In this document: positions 1-7,157 of the stretch, in pieces | How positions within the stretch are numbered: the stretch's first letter is position 1 | Layout: every line of letters starts with the position of its first letter | From: Gemmatimonadota bacterium | GTDB taxonomy: Bacteria; Latescibacterota; UBA2968 | DNA length: 54,752 bases | Direction of reading: 5' to 3' | Assembly: GCA_026705765.1 (NCBI GenBank) | Contig: JAPPAB010000024.1 | Coordinates: forward strand, 1 to 54,752 | Made by a program: the position numbers and the translations under genes | Notes under the pieces: model-generated | Told to the model about the DNA's origin: nothing | What the model saw: the letters and a program-made list of their open reading frames with translations, nothing else | Database searches by the model: none

Positions 1-703
1 GAGCTTTTTGCGCCTCGTCGTTGTAAAAATGACCCTGTGCAACAATGGGCAAGAGTGGAACGACGTCGGGATGTGCCGTGAGATAGGGAGCAATATGTTC
101 GAGAATTTTGTCAAACTCTTTGGCCTGTACACAGGCTAAGCCGTAAGAATAAAGGCCCTCGGGATTATCGGGTTCGAGTTCGACGTATTTCTGATAATAT
201 TGCATAGACTTAATATAGTTTTCTCGAAATCGCTCATAGACTTCGCCGAGCAAGCGATAGGCCGGACCGTAGTTGGGATCGAGTTTGGTCGCGCGCTTGG
301 CTTCGCGAATGGCTCTGTAGAAATTGTCATCAGATTGCAATCCTTGCGTGGGCTCTTCGGAATATGTAAGACCAAGTCCAACATAGGCTTCGACAAGGCT
401 TTTGTCGAATTTTTTGGCTGTTTTGAAGGCATCTATAGCTTCTTTGTATTCTTTCCGTTTAAGATAGATATAACCTAGTTGGGAATACACATGGGCGTCT
501 TCTGGGAAAAGTTCTAAAATGCGTTTCAGGGTCGCCATGGCCTCGTTGATTTCACCCGCTTGAATCTGGCGCTGGCTCAGGGCAAACATTGTATTTCGGT
601 AGGTTGTGTCTTGTTGAGGTGCTTCATCTTCTTCTGCAAGAAGAGGCAGTGCAATGCAAGAGGCACAGCAGACGACCATGCAGAACCGCAATCCAATTTC
701 CAT
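1..703 (-). CDS. Secreted TPR-repeat protein, 3' part beyond window edge
   Basis: The start is the ATG at 703, preceded by a GGGAGAAC ribosome-binding site, and the frame stays open to the left window edge (234 codons seen). Residues 1 to about 22 form a signal peptide ending in a run of small hydrophobic residues (ALPLLA). After it come at least four TPR-type helix pairs, recognisable from motifs such as LGYIYLKRKEYKEA and YQKYVELEPDNPEG. TPR domains are protein-interaction scaffolds; no catalytic domain is visible in the part seen. It is transcribed away from the LRR genes on the same strand, 24 nt beyond the stop of the first one, and may share their transcript. The missing C-terminus could carry a further domain. 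Confidence 0.85.
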   Translation of the reverse strand, partial: MEIGLRFCMVVCCASCIALPLLAEEDEAPQQDTTYRNTMFALSQRQIQAGEINEAMATLKRILELFPEDAHVYSQLGYIYLKRKEYKEAIDAFKTAKKFDKSLVEAYVGLGLTYSEEPTQGLQSDDNFYRAIREAKRATKLDPNYGPAYRLLGEVYERFRENYIKSMQYYQKYVELEPDNPEGLYSYGLACVQAKEFDKILEHIAPYLTAHPDVVPLLPIVAQGHFYNDEAQKA

Positions 704-727
704 GATGTTCTCCCGATTTTGCACCTT

Positions 728-2353
728 TCATCGCCTTTCTAACCGATCAACATTGCCCCGATTGTAAATGTATTCCTCTGCCTTCCATTCCTCATCCCCA
801 AACGGTTTCATAACCGCGCCGAGTATATCCCGCAGGTCCTCGTTTTTCTGAACCGCGGGCTTTGATGAGCCAAATCGAACCGCAACCCCTCTGTCCTGAA
901 GGGCGGGAATGTGTGTGTTGAGCGATGTCGCACTCAACGGGTTACTCCGCATGTCCACCTGATCTCCGTCGCCTAATCCCGTGTTTGCCACCAGTGGGGC
1001 AAGGTCTGATATGCTGTTGATGCGAAGACTTAGCATTCTTAGATTCGTCAAGTTAGACAGCGGGGTAATATCCGAGATGTTGTTGTAGCTAAGACCCTGG
1101 ATGTTGTAGTTGTTAAGGGATAACCTTTCCAGACGGGTCAAGTTAGACAGTGGGGTAATGTCCGAGATTAAACAGTTGTAGCTATACAGGCTTGTTAGAC
1201 TGGTCAGGCCAGACAGCGCAGATATATCGGAAATTGAATTTCCGCTAAGCCATAGACTTCTCAGATTGGTCAAATCAGACAGTGCAGATATATCCGAAAT
1301 TGAGTTGCGTTCAAGCCTTAGCCATTCCAGATTGGTCATGTTTGCCACCGCCGAGATGTCCGAGATGTTGTTGTTGCCAAGCCACACCGTTTCTAAATTC
1401 GTCAAGTTAGATAGCGGGGTAATGTCCGAAATGTCGTTGTAGCTAAGAGTCAGCCATTCCAGATTGGTCAAAGTCGATATCCAGGACACATCTGAAATTG
1501 AGCTACTAATAAGGCTAAGCCGTGTCAGAGTGGGCAAACTCGATAGAGGGGAGAAGTCTGATATGGTGTCGTTGCTGTTTAGATCCAAAAGGGTCAGATT
1601 GGGCAATCCCGACAACACCGATATGAGATCCGATATATCCGCGAGGTAGATACGCCTAAGCGATAGCCCTTCTAAACTGGTCAATTTGGATAGGGGAGAG
1701 TAGTCTAAGATACTGTTGTAGCTTAGATCCAAAAGGGTCAGATTGGGCAATCCCGACAACACCGATATATCCGGGATGTCGGTGTTGTCAAGATACAGCC
1801 TTTCTAAACTGGTCAAACTCGACAAGGGAGAGAAGTCTGATATGTTGTTGTTGTTGATGTACCCACCGCCACTGCCACTTACGAATTCTGAACCCAAATC
1901 CAGCCATGTTAGATTGGTTGCAAATTCCAGCCCTGTCAAATCGTGAATTTCCTTATTCGGCACTTCAAGACGGGTCAGGGTTGCCATATCAACGGCGATG
2001 ATCGCTTCGCCACTCGCTTTGCCCAGGCTATCTGCGATTACAGCACGTAGATTCGCGTCCGGAATGACAACTGGCGTTGAGTCGCCATCAGAGGGCGGTA
2101 CGTCTTTGCCGAAATCATTGACAAAGGCCAGAAAATCGGAAAATTCCACGGTGCCATTTCCATCCAAATCGTACTTTGCTTCGTACTTTCCATCGCCACG
2201 ACTTGTTCCGAAGTGTTCCACAAAGGCCAAAAAGTCTGGAAATCCCACGGTGCCATCCCCATCAAAGTCCGGAGAAGGCACAGATAACAGAGGCAGCGGC
2301 TGAATCAACAGCGCGAGGGCAATAATAGGAAAAATCGTCTTACGTTTCCACAT
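728..2353 (-). CDS. Secreted leucine-rich-repeat protein with N-terminal dockerin-like calcium loops
   Basis: 541 residues. A signal peptide (1 to about 25) is followed by two EF-hand/dockerin-like loops at about 29-80: DFDGDGTVGFPDF and YDLDGNGTVEFSDF, each ending in a phenylalanine-rich FLAFV..FG segment. A cap region leads into about 15 internalin-type LRRs of roughly 22 residues with the pattern ISDISPLSxLTNL. The tail after about 500 is polar and unlike the repeats. The family binds proteins or glycans outside the cell. The start has AGGAGAAC upstream. It lies 43 nt downstream of a paralogue lacking the calcium loops. The same calcium module occurs in the glycosidase at 10.2-11.8 kb, so it is probably a shared secretion or attachment module; that is inference, since no cohesin is seen. 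Confidence 0.9.
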   Translation of the reverse strand: MWKRKTIFPIIALALLIQPLPLLSVPSPDFDGDGTVGFPDFLAFVEHFGTSRGDGKYEAKYDLDGNGTVEFSDFLAFVNDFGKDVPPSDGDSTPVVIPDANLRAVIADSLGKASGEAIIAVDMATLTRLEVPNKEIHDLTGLEFATNLTWLDLGSEFVSGSGGGYINNNNISDFSPLSSLTSLERLYLDNTDIPDISVLSGLPNLTLLDLSYNSILDYSPLSKLTSLEGLSLRRIYLADISDLISVLSGLPNLTLLDLNSNDTISDFSPLSSLPTLTRLSLISSSISDVSWISTLTNLEWLTLSYNDISDITPLSNLTNLETVWLGNNNISDISAVANMTNLEWLRLERNSISDISALSDLTNLRSLWLSGNSISDISALSGLTSLTSLYSYNCLISDITPLSNLTRLERLSLNNYNIQGLSYNNISDITPLSNLTNLRMLSLRINSISDLAPLVANTGLGDGDQVDMRSNPLSATSLNTHIPALQDRGVAVRFGSSKPAVQKNEDLRDILGAVMKPFGDEEWKAEEYIYNRGNVDRLERR

Positions 2354-2396
2354 GGTGTTCTCCTAATTGGGGGTTCTGTGTGTTGTTCCCCTTTCT

Positions 2397-3320
2397 TCAA
2401 ATTGATGTGCTAAACCTTACTTTAATCCCTCTGCTCTGAAGAGCTGGAATGTGCGTGTTGAGCGATGTGGCACTCAGCGGGTTGTTTTGTACATCAACCG
2501 CATCTTTATCGCGCAATCCTTTGTTTGCCACCAATGGAGCAAGGTCCGAGATGCTGTTGCGACGAAGATACAGGTATTTCAGGCGGTTCAAACCAGACAG
2601 TGGAGACATGTCGGAAATGGCGTTGTCACTAAGATTCAGCAATGTCAGATTGGTCAAGTCAGAAATTGGGGATATATCTGAGAGGCCATTGTTGGAAAGA
2701 AACAGCCTTTCCAATCTAATCAAGCTGAACAGTGGGGATATATCTGAGATGCTATTGTCGGAAAGACTCAGCAATCTCAGGCCGGTCAAGTTAGACAGTG
2801 GGGATATATCTGAGAGGCTATTGTTGGAAAGAAACAGCGATCCCAGGTGGGTCAAGTTAGACAGTGGGGATACATCTGAGATACTGTTTTTGGAAAGATT
2901 CAGGAATGTCAGATTGATGGTCAAGCCAGACAGTGGGGATATATCTGAGAGGCTATTGTCGGAAAGATCCAGTATTCTCAGGCTGGTCAAGTCAGACAGG
3001 GGCGAGAGGTCTGAGATTTCATTGCTGTTGACGTATTTACCATTGACCTTCTCATTACCCAGATTCAGAGATCTCAGGCTGGTTGCAAACTCCAGCCCTG
3101 TCAAATCACGAATGCCCCTATTTGGTGCTTTAAGACGGGTTAAAGTTGCCATTTTATCGGCCGTGATCGCCTCGTCAGGCGTCTTGCCCAAGCTGTCTGC
3201 GATCACGGCACGAAGATTCTTGTCCGGAATGTCCACATCACCTTCCGGAGAAGATGCAGATAACAGAGACAATGGATAAAGCAACAGCACCAGGGCAATG
3301 AAAATCATGTGTTTAGACAT
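2397..3320 (-). CDS. Secreted leucine-rich-repeat protein (paralogue without calcium loops)
   Basis: 307 residues: a signal peptide (about 1-22), then directly the same cap motif as its neighbour (IPDKNLRAVIADSLGK, with DLTGLEFATSLRSL), then about eight 22-residue LRRs of the ISDISPLSNLTNL type, and a capping segment SLNTHIPALQSRGI that the neighbour also has. The two proteins clearly derive from one duplication, one having gained or lost the N-terminal calcium module. An AGGAAAA ribosome-binding site precedes the ATG at 3320. Likely an extracellular binding protein; no ligand can be inferred. Confidence 0.88.
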   Translation of the reverse strand: MSKHMIFIALVLLLYPLSLLSASSPEGDVDIPDKNLRAVIADSLGKTPDEAITADKMATLTRLKAPNRGIRDLTGLEFATSLRSLNLGNEKVNGKYVNSNEISDLSPLSDLTSLRILDLSDNSLSDISPLSGLTINLTFLNLSKNSISDVSPLSNLTHLGSLFLSNNSLSDISPLSNLTGLRLLSLSDNSISDISPLFSLIRLERLFLSNNGLSDISPISDLTNLTLLNLSDNAISDMSPLSGLNRLKYLYLRRNSISDLAPLVANKGLRDKDAVDVQNNPLSATSLNTHIPALQSRGIKVRFSTSI

Positions 3321-3436
3321 GGTATTTTCCTATTTGTGAAATTGGTGGGTGTATCTGCTCCAATAGATACTTCTACTCTTTTACAAAGGCTATGGGGAAG
3401 CTGTGTCAATCACTGGTATCATTCACAACCAAGAAC

Positions 3437-3847
3437 TCAATGCTGACGTTGTACTCGCGCGGCATGAAGTGAGATAAATATAGAATTGATGTTGTCATTG
3501 GATCTTAAAAGCAGGTCACTTGTGGTGTAGATGGCTTTGTCAGCCGGGCGGAGAAGCAGGTCGCGGGTGTTGGGTTTGTCGTGTGATTGATAGCGTTCTG
3601 AGATAGAGATACGCACTCTCCTGCGTATGGAATCGGCGATTGCCTTGCGTAAGGAATCGGGATGTATCGTATGGGGCACCGATATTGATATTGTATCAAG
3701 TTGTACAGTTTTTACCCGGATGTGCGATGGTGCTGGCCTGTTGTTGCTTTTGTCCTCCGCTTTGTCAGTTGCGTGAATATTCCAGACGAGGGATAGTAGG
3801 ATCGGTACTGTCATCATTACTGTGAGTTTTCCGATTTCGCGCTTCAT
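3437..3847 (-). CDS. Small secreted protein of the sigma/anti-sigma operon, unknown function
   Basis: 136 residues with a signal peptide (MKREIGKLTVMMTVPILLSL...). The rest is basic and polar, with no domain I recognise; the core contains a duplicated LLLR phrase. Its ATG overlaps the anti-sigma stop codon as ATGA, so the two are translationally coupled. It is therefore the third gene of an ECF sigma operon and may act in the envelope as a target or modulator of the sensor. That role is inferred from position only. Confidence 0.7.
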   Translation of the reverse strand: MKREIGKLTVMMTVPILLSLVWNIHATDKAEDKSNNRPAPSHIRVKTVQLDTISISVPHTIHPDSLRKAIADSIRRRVRISISERYQSHDKPNTRDLLLRPADKAIYTTSDLLLRSNDNINSIFISLHAARVQRQH

Positions 3848-4677
3848 GGGGTTTTTCCTCTTGTGGGTATCGTGCGGTATGGTTCGTTTCCTACAGGTAC
3901 GCTGTAAACTTCAACTGCGTTATCATAAAGGATGTTTTTAACAGAGTCCATCTGTGTCAGTATATGGTCATATCGGGTTTCATAGGTGTTGTAGAGGGTC
4001 TGTAGCCCGCGGTCAATACGCAAGAGGTCCTGTTGGTGTTGGGTTTCGAGAAGGATGTTTTTAACAGAGTCCATCTGTGTCAGGACGTGGTCAATGTGCA
4101 GGAGGTCCTGTTGGCGCTGGGTTTCGAGTTCGCTTACGAGGCGGATGAATGTGTTGTTGATTTCATCGCGCTGCTGGTTTTGCGATTCCTGGACGAGGCG
4201 ATGGGTGTAGTCGATCAGATTTTGTTGGTGGGTGATAAATTCACTGCGCGTGATAGGGGTGTCTAATGTGGAGACTTCAGAGGTGTCGGCGATGGCAACT
4301 CGTTCAGGCGAATCGCTGGATCGCGGGCCAATAGTGGTGTGGAATGCGCCGTCTTGTATGGCAAATTCGATGTTGAGAAAGGTGAAGATGAGGATTGCGG
4401 CGATGGCTACGCCTACAGTTGCCCAGGTTTTGGGGTATCGTGTGGGGAGCAGGTTTTGCCAGAAGGGTTGGCGATCCTGTACGAAGACGAGGTCCATGTC
4501 GGGTTTTTCGTCGCCCCAGGCATTGAGGATGCGGGATGTGCTGCCCAGTTCTTCAAGGGTTTGGCTGCATGATGGGCAGGTTTCGATGTGTGCTTTGAGG
4601 CGTTCACGTGCTTCTGGACGGATGTCTTCGTCGTAGAGGTAGTCGATGAGTTGTTCGCGGGTGATGTCACAGTTCAT
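3844..4677 (-). CDS. Membrane anti-sigma factor with zinc-binding (zf-HC2) domain
   Basis: 277 residues from the ATG at 4677, which overlaps the sigma gene by 11 nt and starts exactly at the zinc-finger domain; a longer frame to 4791 lies wholly inside the sigma gene. Residues 1-45 hold the anti-sigma zinc motif HIETCPSC. One membrane helix follows at about 88-110 (VGVAIAAILIFTFL), then a long extracytoplasmic coiled coil rich in glutamine. The coiled coil contains a duplicated phrase, LTQMDSVKNIL, encoded by two identical 33-nt copies (3928-3960 and 4051-4083). The family holds its cognate ECF sigma factor inactive until a membrane or envelope signal releases it. Confidence 0.88.
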   Translation of the reverse strand: MNCDITREQLIDYLYDEDIRPEARERLKAHIETCPSCSQTLEELGSTSRILNAWGDEKPDMDLVFVQDRQPFWQNLLPTRYPKTWATVGVAIAAILIFTFLNIEFAIQDGAFHTTIGPRSSDSPERVAIADTSEVSTLDTPITRSEFITHQQNLIDYTHRLVQESQNQQRDEINNTFIRLVSELETQRQQDLLHIDHVLTQMDSVKNILLETQHQQDLLRIDRGLQTLYNTYETRYDHILTQMDSVKNILYDNAVEVYSVPVGNEPYRTIPTRGKTP

Positions 4678-5227
4678 AACGCACCATGTCCTCGCTGATG
4701 TGCCAGCGGTCAAAGATTTTTTTGAGGGCAGAGAGGCCGTAATACATTCTGGATTTGACGGTGTTGATAGGCACTTTGAGTGTTTCGGCAATTTCGGTGA
4801 ATTTTAGTCCCTGATATTCTTTCATGATGATGACGACGCGCTGTTCTTCGGGCAAGTTTTGCAGTGCGCGGTTGAGGAGGTCCCGAACGCTTTGTTCGTG
4901 AACTATCGCGTCTGGAGGCGTTGTTGTGTCTGCTATGGGGGTGTCGAGTGTATCGAGGGAGATGAGGCTGCGACGGCGGCCAGCGTCTCGGCAGGCGTTG
5001 AGCGCGATTTGATAGATCCACGAGGTGAATTTGTCGGGGTCGCGCAGACGCCGCATGTTTTTGTACGCGCGGATAAAGGTTTGTTGACACAGGTCGCGCG
5101 CGTCGTCTCGATTGCCCACATAGCGCAGGACAAAGTTGTAGATCGGGCATTCCCAGCGTTTGACCAGGGTGTTAAAGGCCGCGATTTGCCCGGCTCGGAA
5201 CTGGGCAATCAATTCCGCATCGTTCAT
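4667..5227 (-). CDS. ECF (RpoE-type) RNA polymerase sigma factor
   Basis: 186 residues, the normal length for an ECF sigma factor. Region 2 is at about 12-85 (NRDDARDLCQQTFIRAY, FTSWIYQIALNACRD) and region 4 at about 120-178 (LPEEQRVVIIMKEYQGLKF, then the helix-turn-helix IAETLKVPINTVKSRMYYG). It leads a three-gene operon with its anti-sigma factor and a small secreted protein. The 5' region holds an inverted repeat listed separately; self-activation is typical of the family but I do not recognise an ECF promoter with confidence. Confidence 0.93.
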   Translation of the reverse strand: MNDAELIAQFRAGQIAAFNTLVKRWECPIYNFVLRYVGNRDDARDLCQQTFIRAYKNMRRLRDPDKFTSWIYQIALNACRDAGRRRSLISLDTLDTPIADTTTPPDAIVHEQSVRDLLNRALQNLPEEQRVVIIMKEYQGLKFTEIAETLKVPINTVKSRMYYGLSALKKIFDRWHISEDMVRYEL

Positions 5228-5262
5228 ACAGTGGACCTGGTTTGACGTTTTGTGTGATGTTC

Positions 5263-5294
5263 ACTTTTCAAGACGTTTGGTTTGTGTGAAAAGT
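5263..5294. promoter_or_regulatory. Inverted repeat upstream of the sigma operon
   Basis: ACTTTTCA at 5263-5270 pairs with TGAAAAGT at 5287-5294, an 8-bp perfect dyad about 40-70 bp upstream of the sigma-factor start. It could be an operator or a 5'-UTR hairpin. No binding protein can be named. Confidence 0.4.
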
Positions 5295-5359
5295 TTTAAT
5301 GATGGTTGATTTTTTTCATATTTTGAAGAAAAGTGTGTCATAGCGTTGAGGTGTTGTAG

Positions 5360-5425
5360 GGGACGGCCCCTGTGCCGTCCCGTTGTTTTAAGGGTTGTCA
5401 TCGCGGCATGATGTTGAGCCGCGAT
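5360..5425. repeat. Two adjacent palindromic (REP-like) elements
   Basis: First palindrome: GGGACGGC (5360-5367) with GCCGTCCC (5374-5381). Second: ATCGCGGC (5400-5407) with GCCGCGAT (5418-5425). Both are 8-bp perfect stems with short loops, in the gap between the divergent sigma and YwaF-like genes. They resemble the short GC-rich palindromes dispersed through many uncultured-phylum genomes; I see no further copies in this window, so dispersal is unproven. Confidence 0.5.
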
Positions 5426-5472
5426 CCAGACGGTTTTGCCGTTGGTTTTGTTTGTTATCGCATGGAGAAATG

Positions 5473-6162
5473 ATGCCTTTAAGCGAGTTCGAGTTTTTTG
5501 GTTTTGCCCATGTCGTTGCGATGGGCGTGATTCTCGTTGTGCCGATTGTTTTGACGCTTGTTGTCAGGCGGCTGGATTCGGAGAGGACGACTCAGGCAAT
5601 TTGCTGCGCGTTTGCGGGGGTGATTGCGCTCAACGAGGTGCTGAACTGGAGCTATCGATTGGCGACGGTTGGAGTGCATGAGTTTGTGCGGGAGTATATG
5701 CCGTTGCATGTTTGTGGGATTACTGTTTTTGCGGCTGTGATTACGCTCGTTTTCCGGCGGCAGACGGCTTATGAGATTGCCTATTTCTGGGGGCTTGTCG
5801 GCGCGACCAATGCGGTTGTGACGCCTCAGCTTGAGTTCGGTTATCCGCAGTATCGCTTTTTTCAATATTTTATCGCGCACGGCGGTATTGTGGCTGCTGC
5901 GCTGTTCGCCACATGGGGGCTGGGTTTGCGACCAGTCGCTCGATCGGTTTTGCGCGTTTTTGTTTTGCTGAATGTTTTGGCTGTTGTTTTGATTGGCGTC
6001 AATTTGATGCTGGGGAGCAATTATATGTTTCTCTGTCAACCGCCTGATACAAAATCGCCTTTTTTCTTTTTGCCGTGGCCGTGGTATCTCTTATTCCTCG
6101 ATGGGGTGGCATTGGTGTTATTTTACGTGCTTTTTATTCCTTTTTCGAGGAGAAAGGCATAA
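5473..6162 (+). CDS. YwaF/TIGR02206-like integral membrane protein
   Basis: 229 residues from the ATG at 5473, 5 nt behind a GGAG motif; another ATG sits immediately upstream at 5470. There are six to seven hydrophobic helices. Conserved features of the family are the region around LNWSYRL, the motif EYMPLHVCG, a conserved histidine in YFIAHGG, the phrase GSNYMFLCQPP, and a final PWPWYLLFLD helix. The family is widespread and its function is unknown. It stands alone, divergent from the sigma operon. Confidence 0.82.
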   Translation: MPLSEFEFFGFAHVVAMGVILVVPIVLTLVVRRLDSERTTQAICCAFAGVIALNEVLNWSYRLATVGVHEFVREYMPLHVCGITVFAAVITLVFRRQTAYEIAYFWGLVGATNAVVTPQLEFGYPQYRFFQYFIAHGGIVAAALFATWGLGLRPVARSVLRVFVLLNVLAVVLIGVNLMLGSNYMFLCQPPDTKSPFFFLPWPWYLLFLDGVALVLFYVLFIPFSRRKA

Positions 6163-6203
6163 AGGCCACGCCATTGTCGATATACAAAAAGCCACGCTCA
6201 ATA

Positions 6204-6231
6204 GGGACAAGGGCTGTCGTGTTTGGCGCAG
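6204..6231 (+). repeat. 28-nt copy of a kinase-gene segment
   Basis: This stretch matches 7295-7322, inside the histidine-kinase gene, at 27 of 28 positions. There it encodes part of the first propeller blade. Here it lies in a 185-nt gap without a convincing gene, so it looks like a remnant of a related propeller gene or of local duplication. Confidence 0.5.
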
Positions 6232-6280
6232 TTGTACACCTCTTGTCGTGTACCAGGCTAAAAAATAAGATATGCGAATC

Positions 6281-6309
6281 TTGACAGAATAATCATTTCC
6301 GGCTATTCT
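6281..6309 (+). promoter_or_regulatory. Sigma-70-type promoter
   Basis: TTGACA at 6281-6286, a 17-bp spacer, then TATTCT at 6304-6309, about 40 nt upstream of the ATG at 6348. Consensus -35 and good spacing. Confidence 0.6.
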
Positions 6310-6347
6310 TTTTTTACATGGTACCAGAGAAGATTGGGTGAAATGTC

Positions 6348-6635
6348 ATGAGTGAAGCTTTTGGACGGTATCGTTCTTTAGAACGCGATCTCATTTATAT
6401 CCGTTGGCAACATGCAGGGTTTGAATCCGAGGGAGAAGAGCCTATTCTGGATGCTATGGAAGAAGTATGGTATGAATTGAGCGAAGAAGAGCAGCAGTTA
6501 CTATACAGCGAAGGGACGAAGTCTCTCATTCGCGACACCAGCGCAACATTATCGCATAGCGATTGGGTCGGCGAAGACACCCGGAAAGATTCTAATTCCA
6601 TTACTCCGGTTCGCACCCTCAGGGGGGTGGCCTGA
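6348..6635 (+). CDS. Hypothetical protein, probable 5' part of a frameshifted gene
   Basis: 95 residues, acidic and helical, no known domain (starts MSEAFGRYRSLERD; contains YELSEEEQQLLYSEG). The ORF ends four codons after a run of six G (6622-6627). Reading with one G fewer continues without stop into the next ORF (ending 7080) and gives a single protein of about 243 residues. I therefore treat this as the N-terminal part of a broken, phase-variable or mis-assembled gene. A good sigma-70 promoter precedes it. Confidence 0.55.
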   Translation: MSEAFGRYRSLERDLIYIRWQHAGFESEGEEPILDAMEEVWYELSEEEQQLLYSEGTKSLIRDTSATLSHSDWVGEDTRKDSNSITPVRTLRGVA

Positions 6636-6732
6636 TGTATCTTACCGCTCACCGGGTTTATCAAAAAAAGATAATATAGGTGGTATCAACGCTTTTTTCC
6701 ACCGGCACGGAGATCATGGTCTTCCCGAAGAT

Positions 6733-7080
6733 ATGCGAGAAGATAACAGGATCGTTGACCAGATCGCCAATCAAAATCCAGGAAAACTCATCGCGCAATC
6801 TTTGGACTTAGTGCCGGGAGGCAATGCCGTTCTCAGCTTTGTCGATATAGTTGGTAAAGAAGATGTAAAAAAAGAACGCATACAGTACTTTCTCAACCAA
6901 ATGGAACGCGATATTGAACACCATTTTAACGAGAGATATGTACCCATTACCAAATTTGAGTCAGATATTGCCGTTAAATTTGGAATTACTGATGGCTTAA
7001 ATGGAAATGAGGTAAGAGAGTATAAGGCTCTCACAGAACGGGCGATGCGTTTGTTTGAGTTGTCAGAGCCTCCAATATGA
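6733..7080 (+). CDS. Hypothetical protein, probable 3' part of a frameshifted gene
   Basis: 115 residues from the first ATG, but the frame is open upstream well into the preceding ORF (coding-like residues such as GGINAFFHRHGDHGLPED before the ATG), and no ribosome-binding site precedes the ATG. Content: a glycine-rich hydrophobic segment (LDLVPGGNAVLSFVDIVG) and an amphipathic C-terminus. No recognised domain. Best explained as the C-terminal part of the gene starting at 6348. Confidence 0.5.
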   Translation: MREDNRIVDQIANQNPGKLIAQSLDLVPGGNAVLSFVDIVGKEDVKKERIQYFLNQMERDIEHHFNERYVPITKFESDIAVKFGITDGLNGNEVREYKALTERAMRLFELSEPPI

Positions 7081-7157
7081 TGCGAAGTCGCTGATGGCGT
7101 GTAGCGGTGCTGGTGATATTTATCGCCAGTGCCGCTTTTTTTATGGATGGATTGAGT

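Noticed and set aside
2449-3279. Plus-strand ORF of 276 codons opposite the second LRR gene
   Set aside because: It mirrors the LRR period and has no ribosome-binding site; the minus frame has signal peptide, LRRs and ribosome-binding site.
5479-6039. Minus-strand ORF opposite the YwaF-like gene
   Set aside because: The plus frame encodes a conserved membrane family; the antisense frame is arginine/asparagine-rich shadow.
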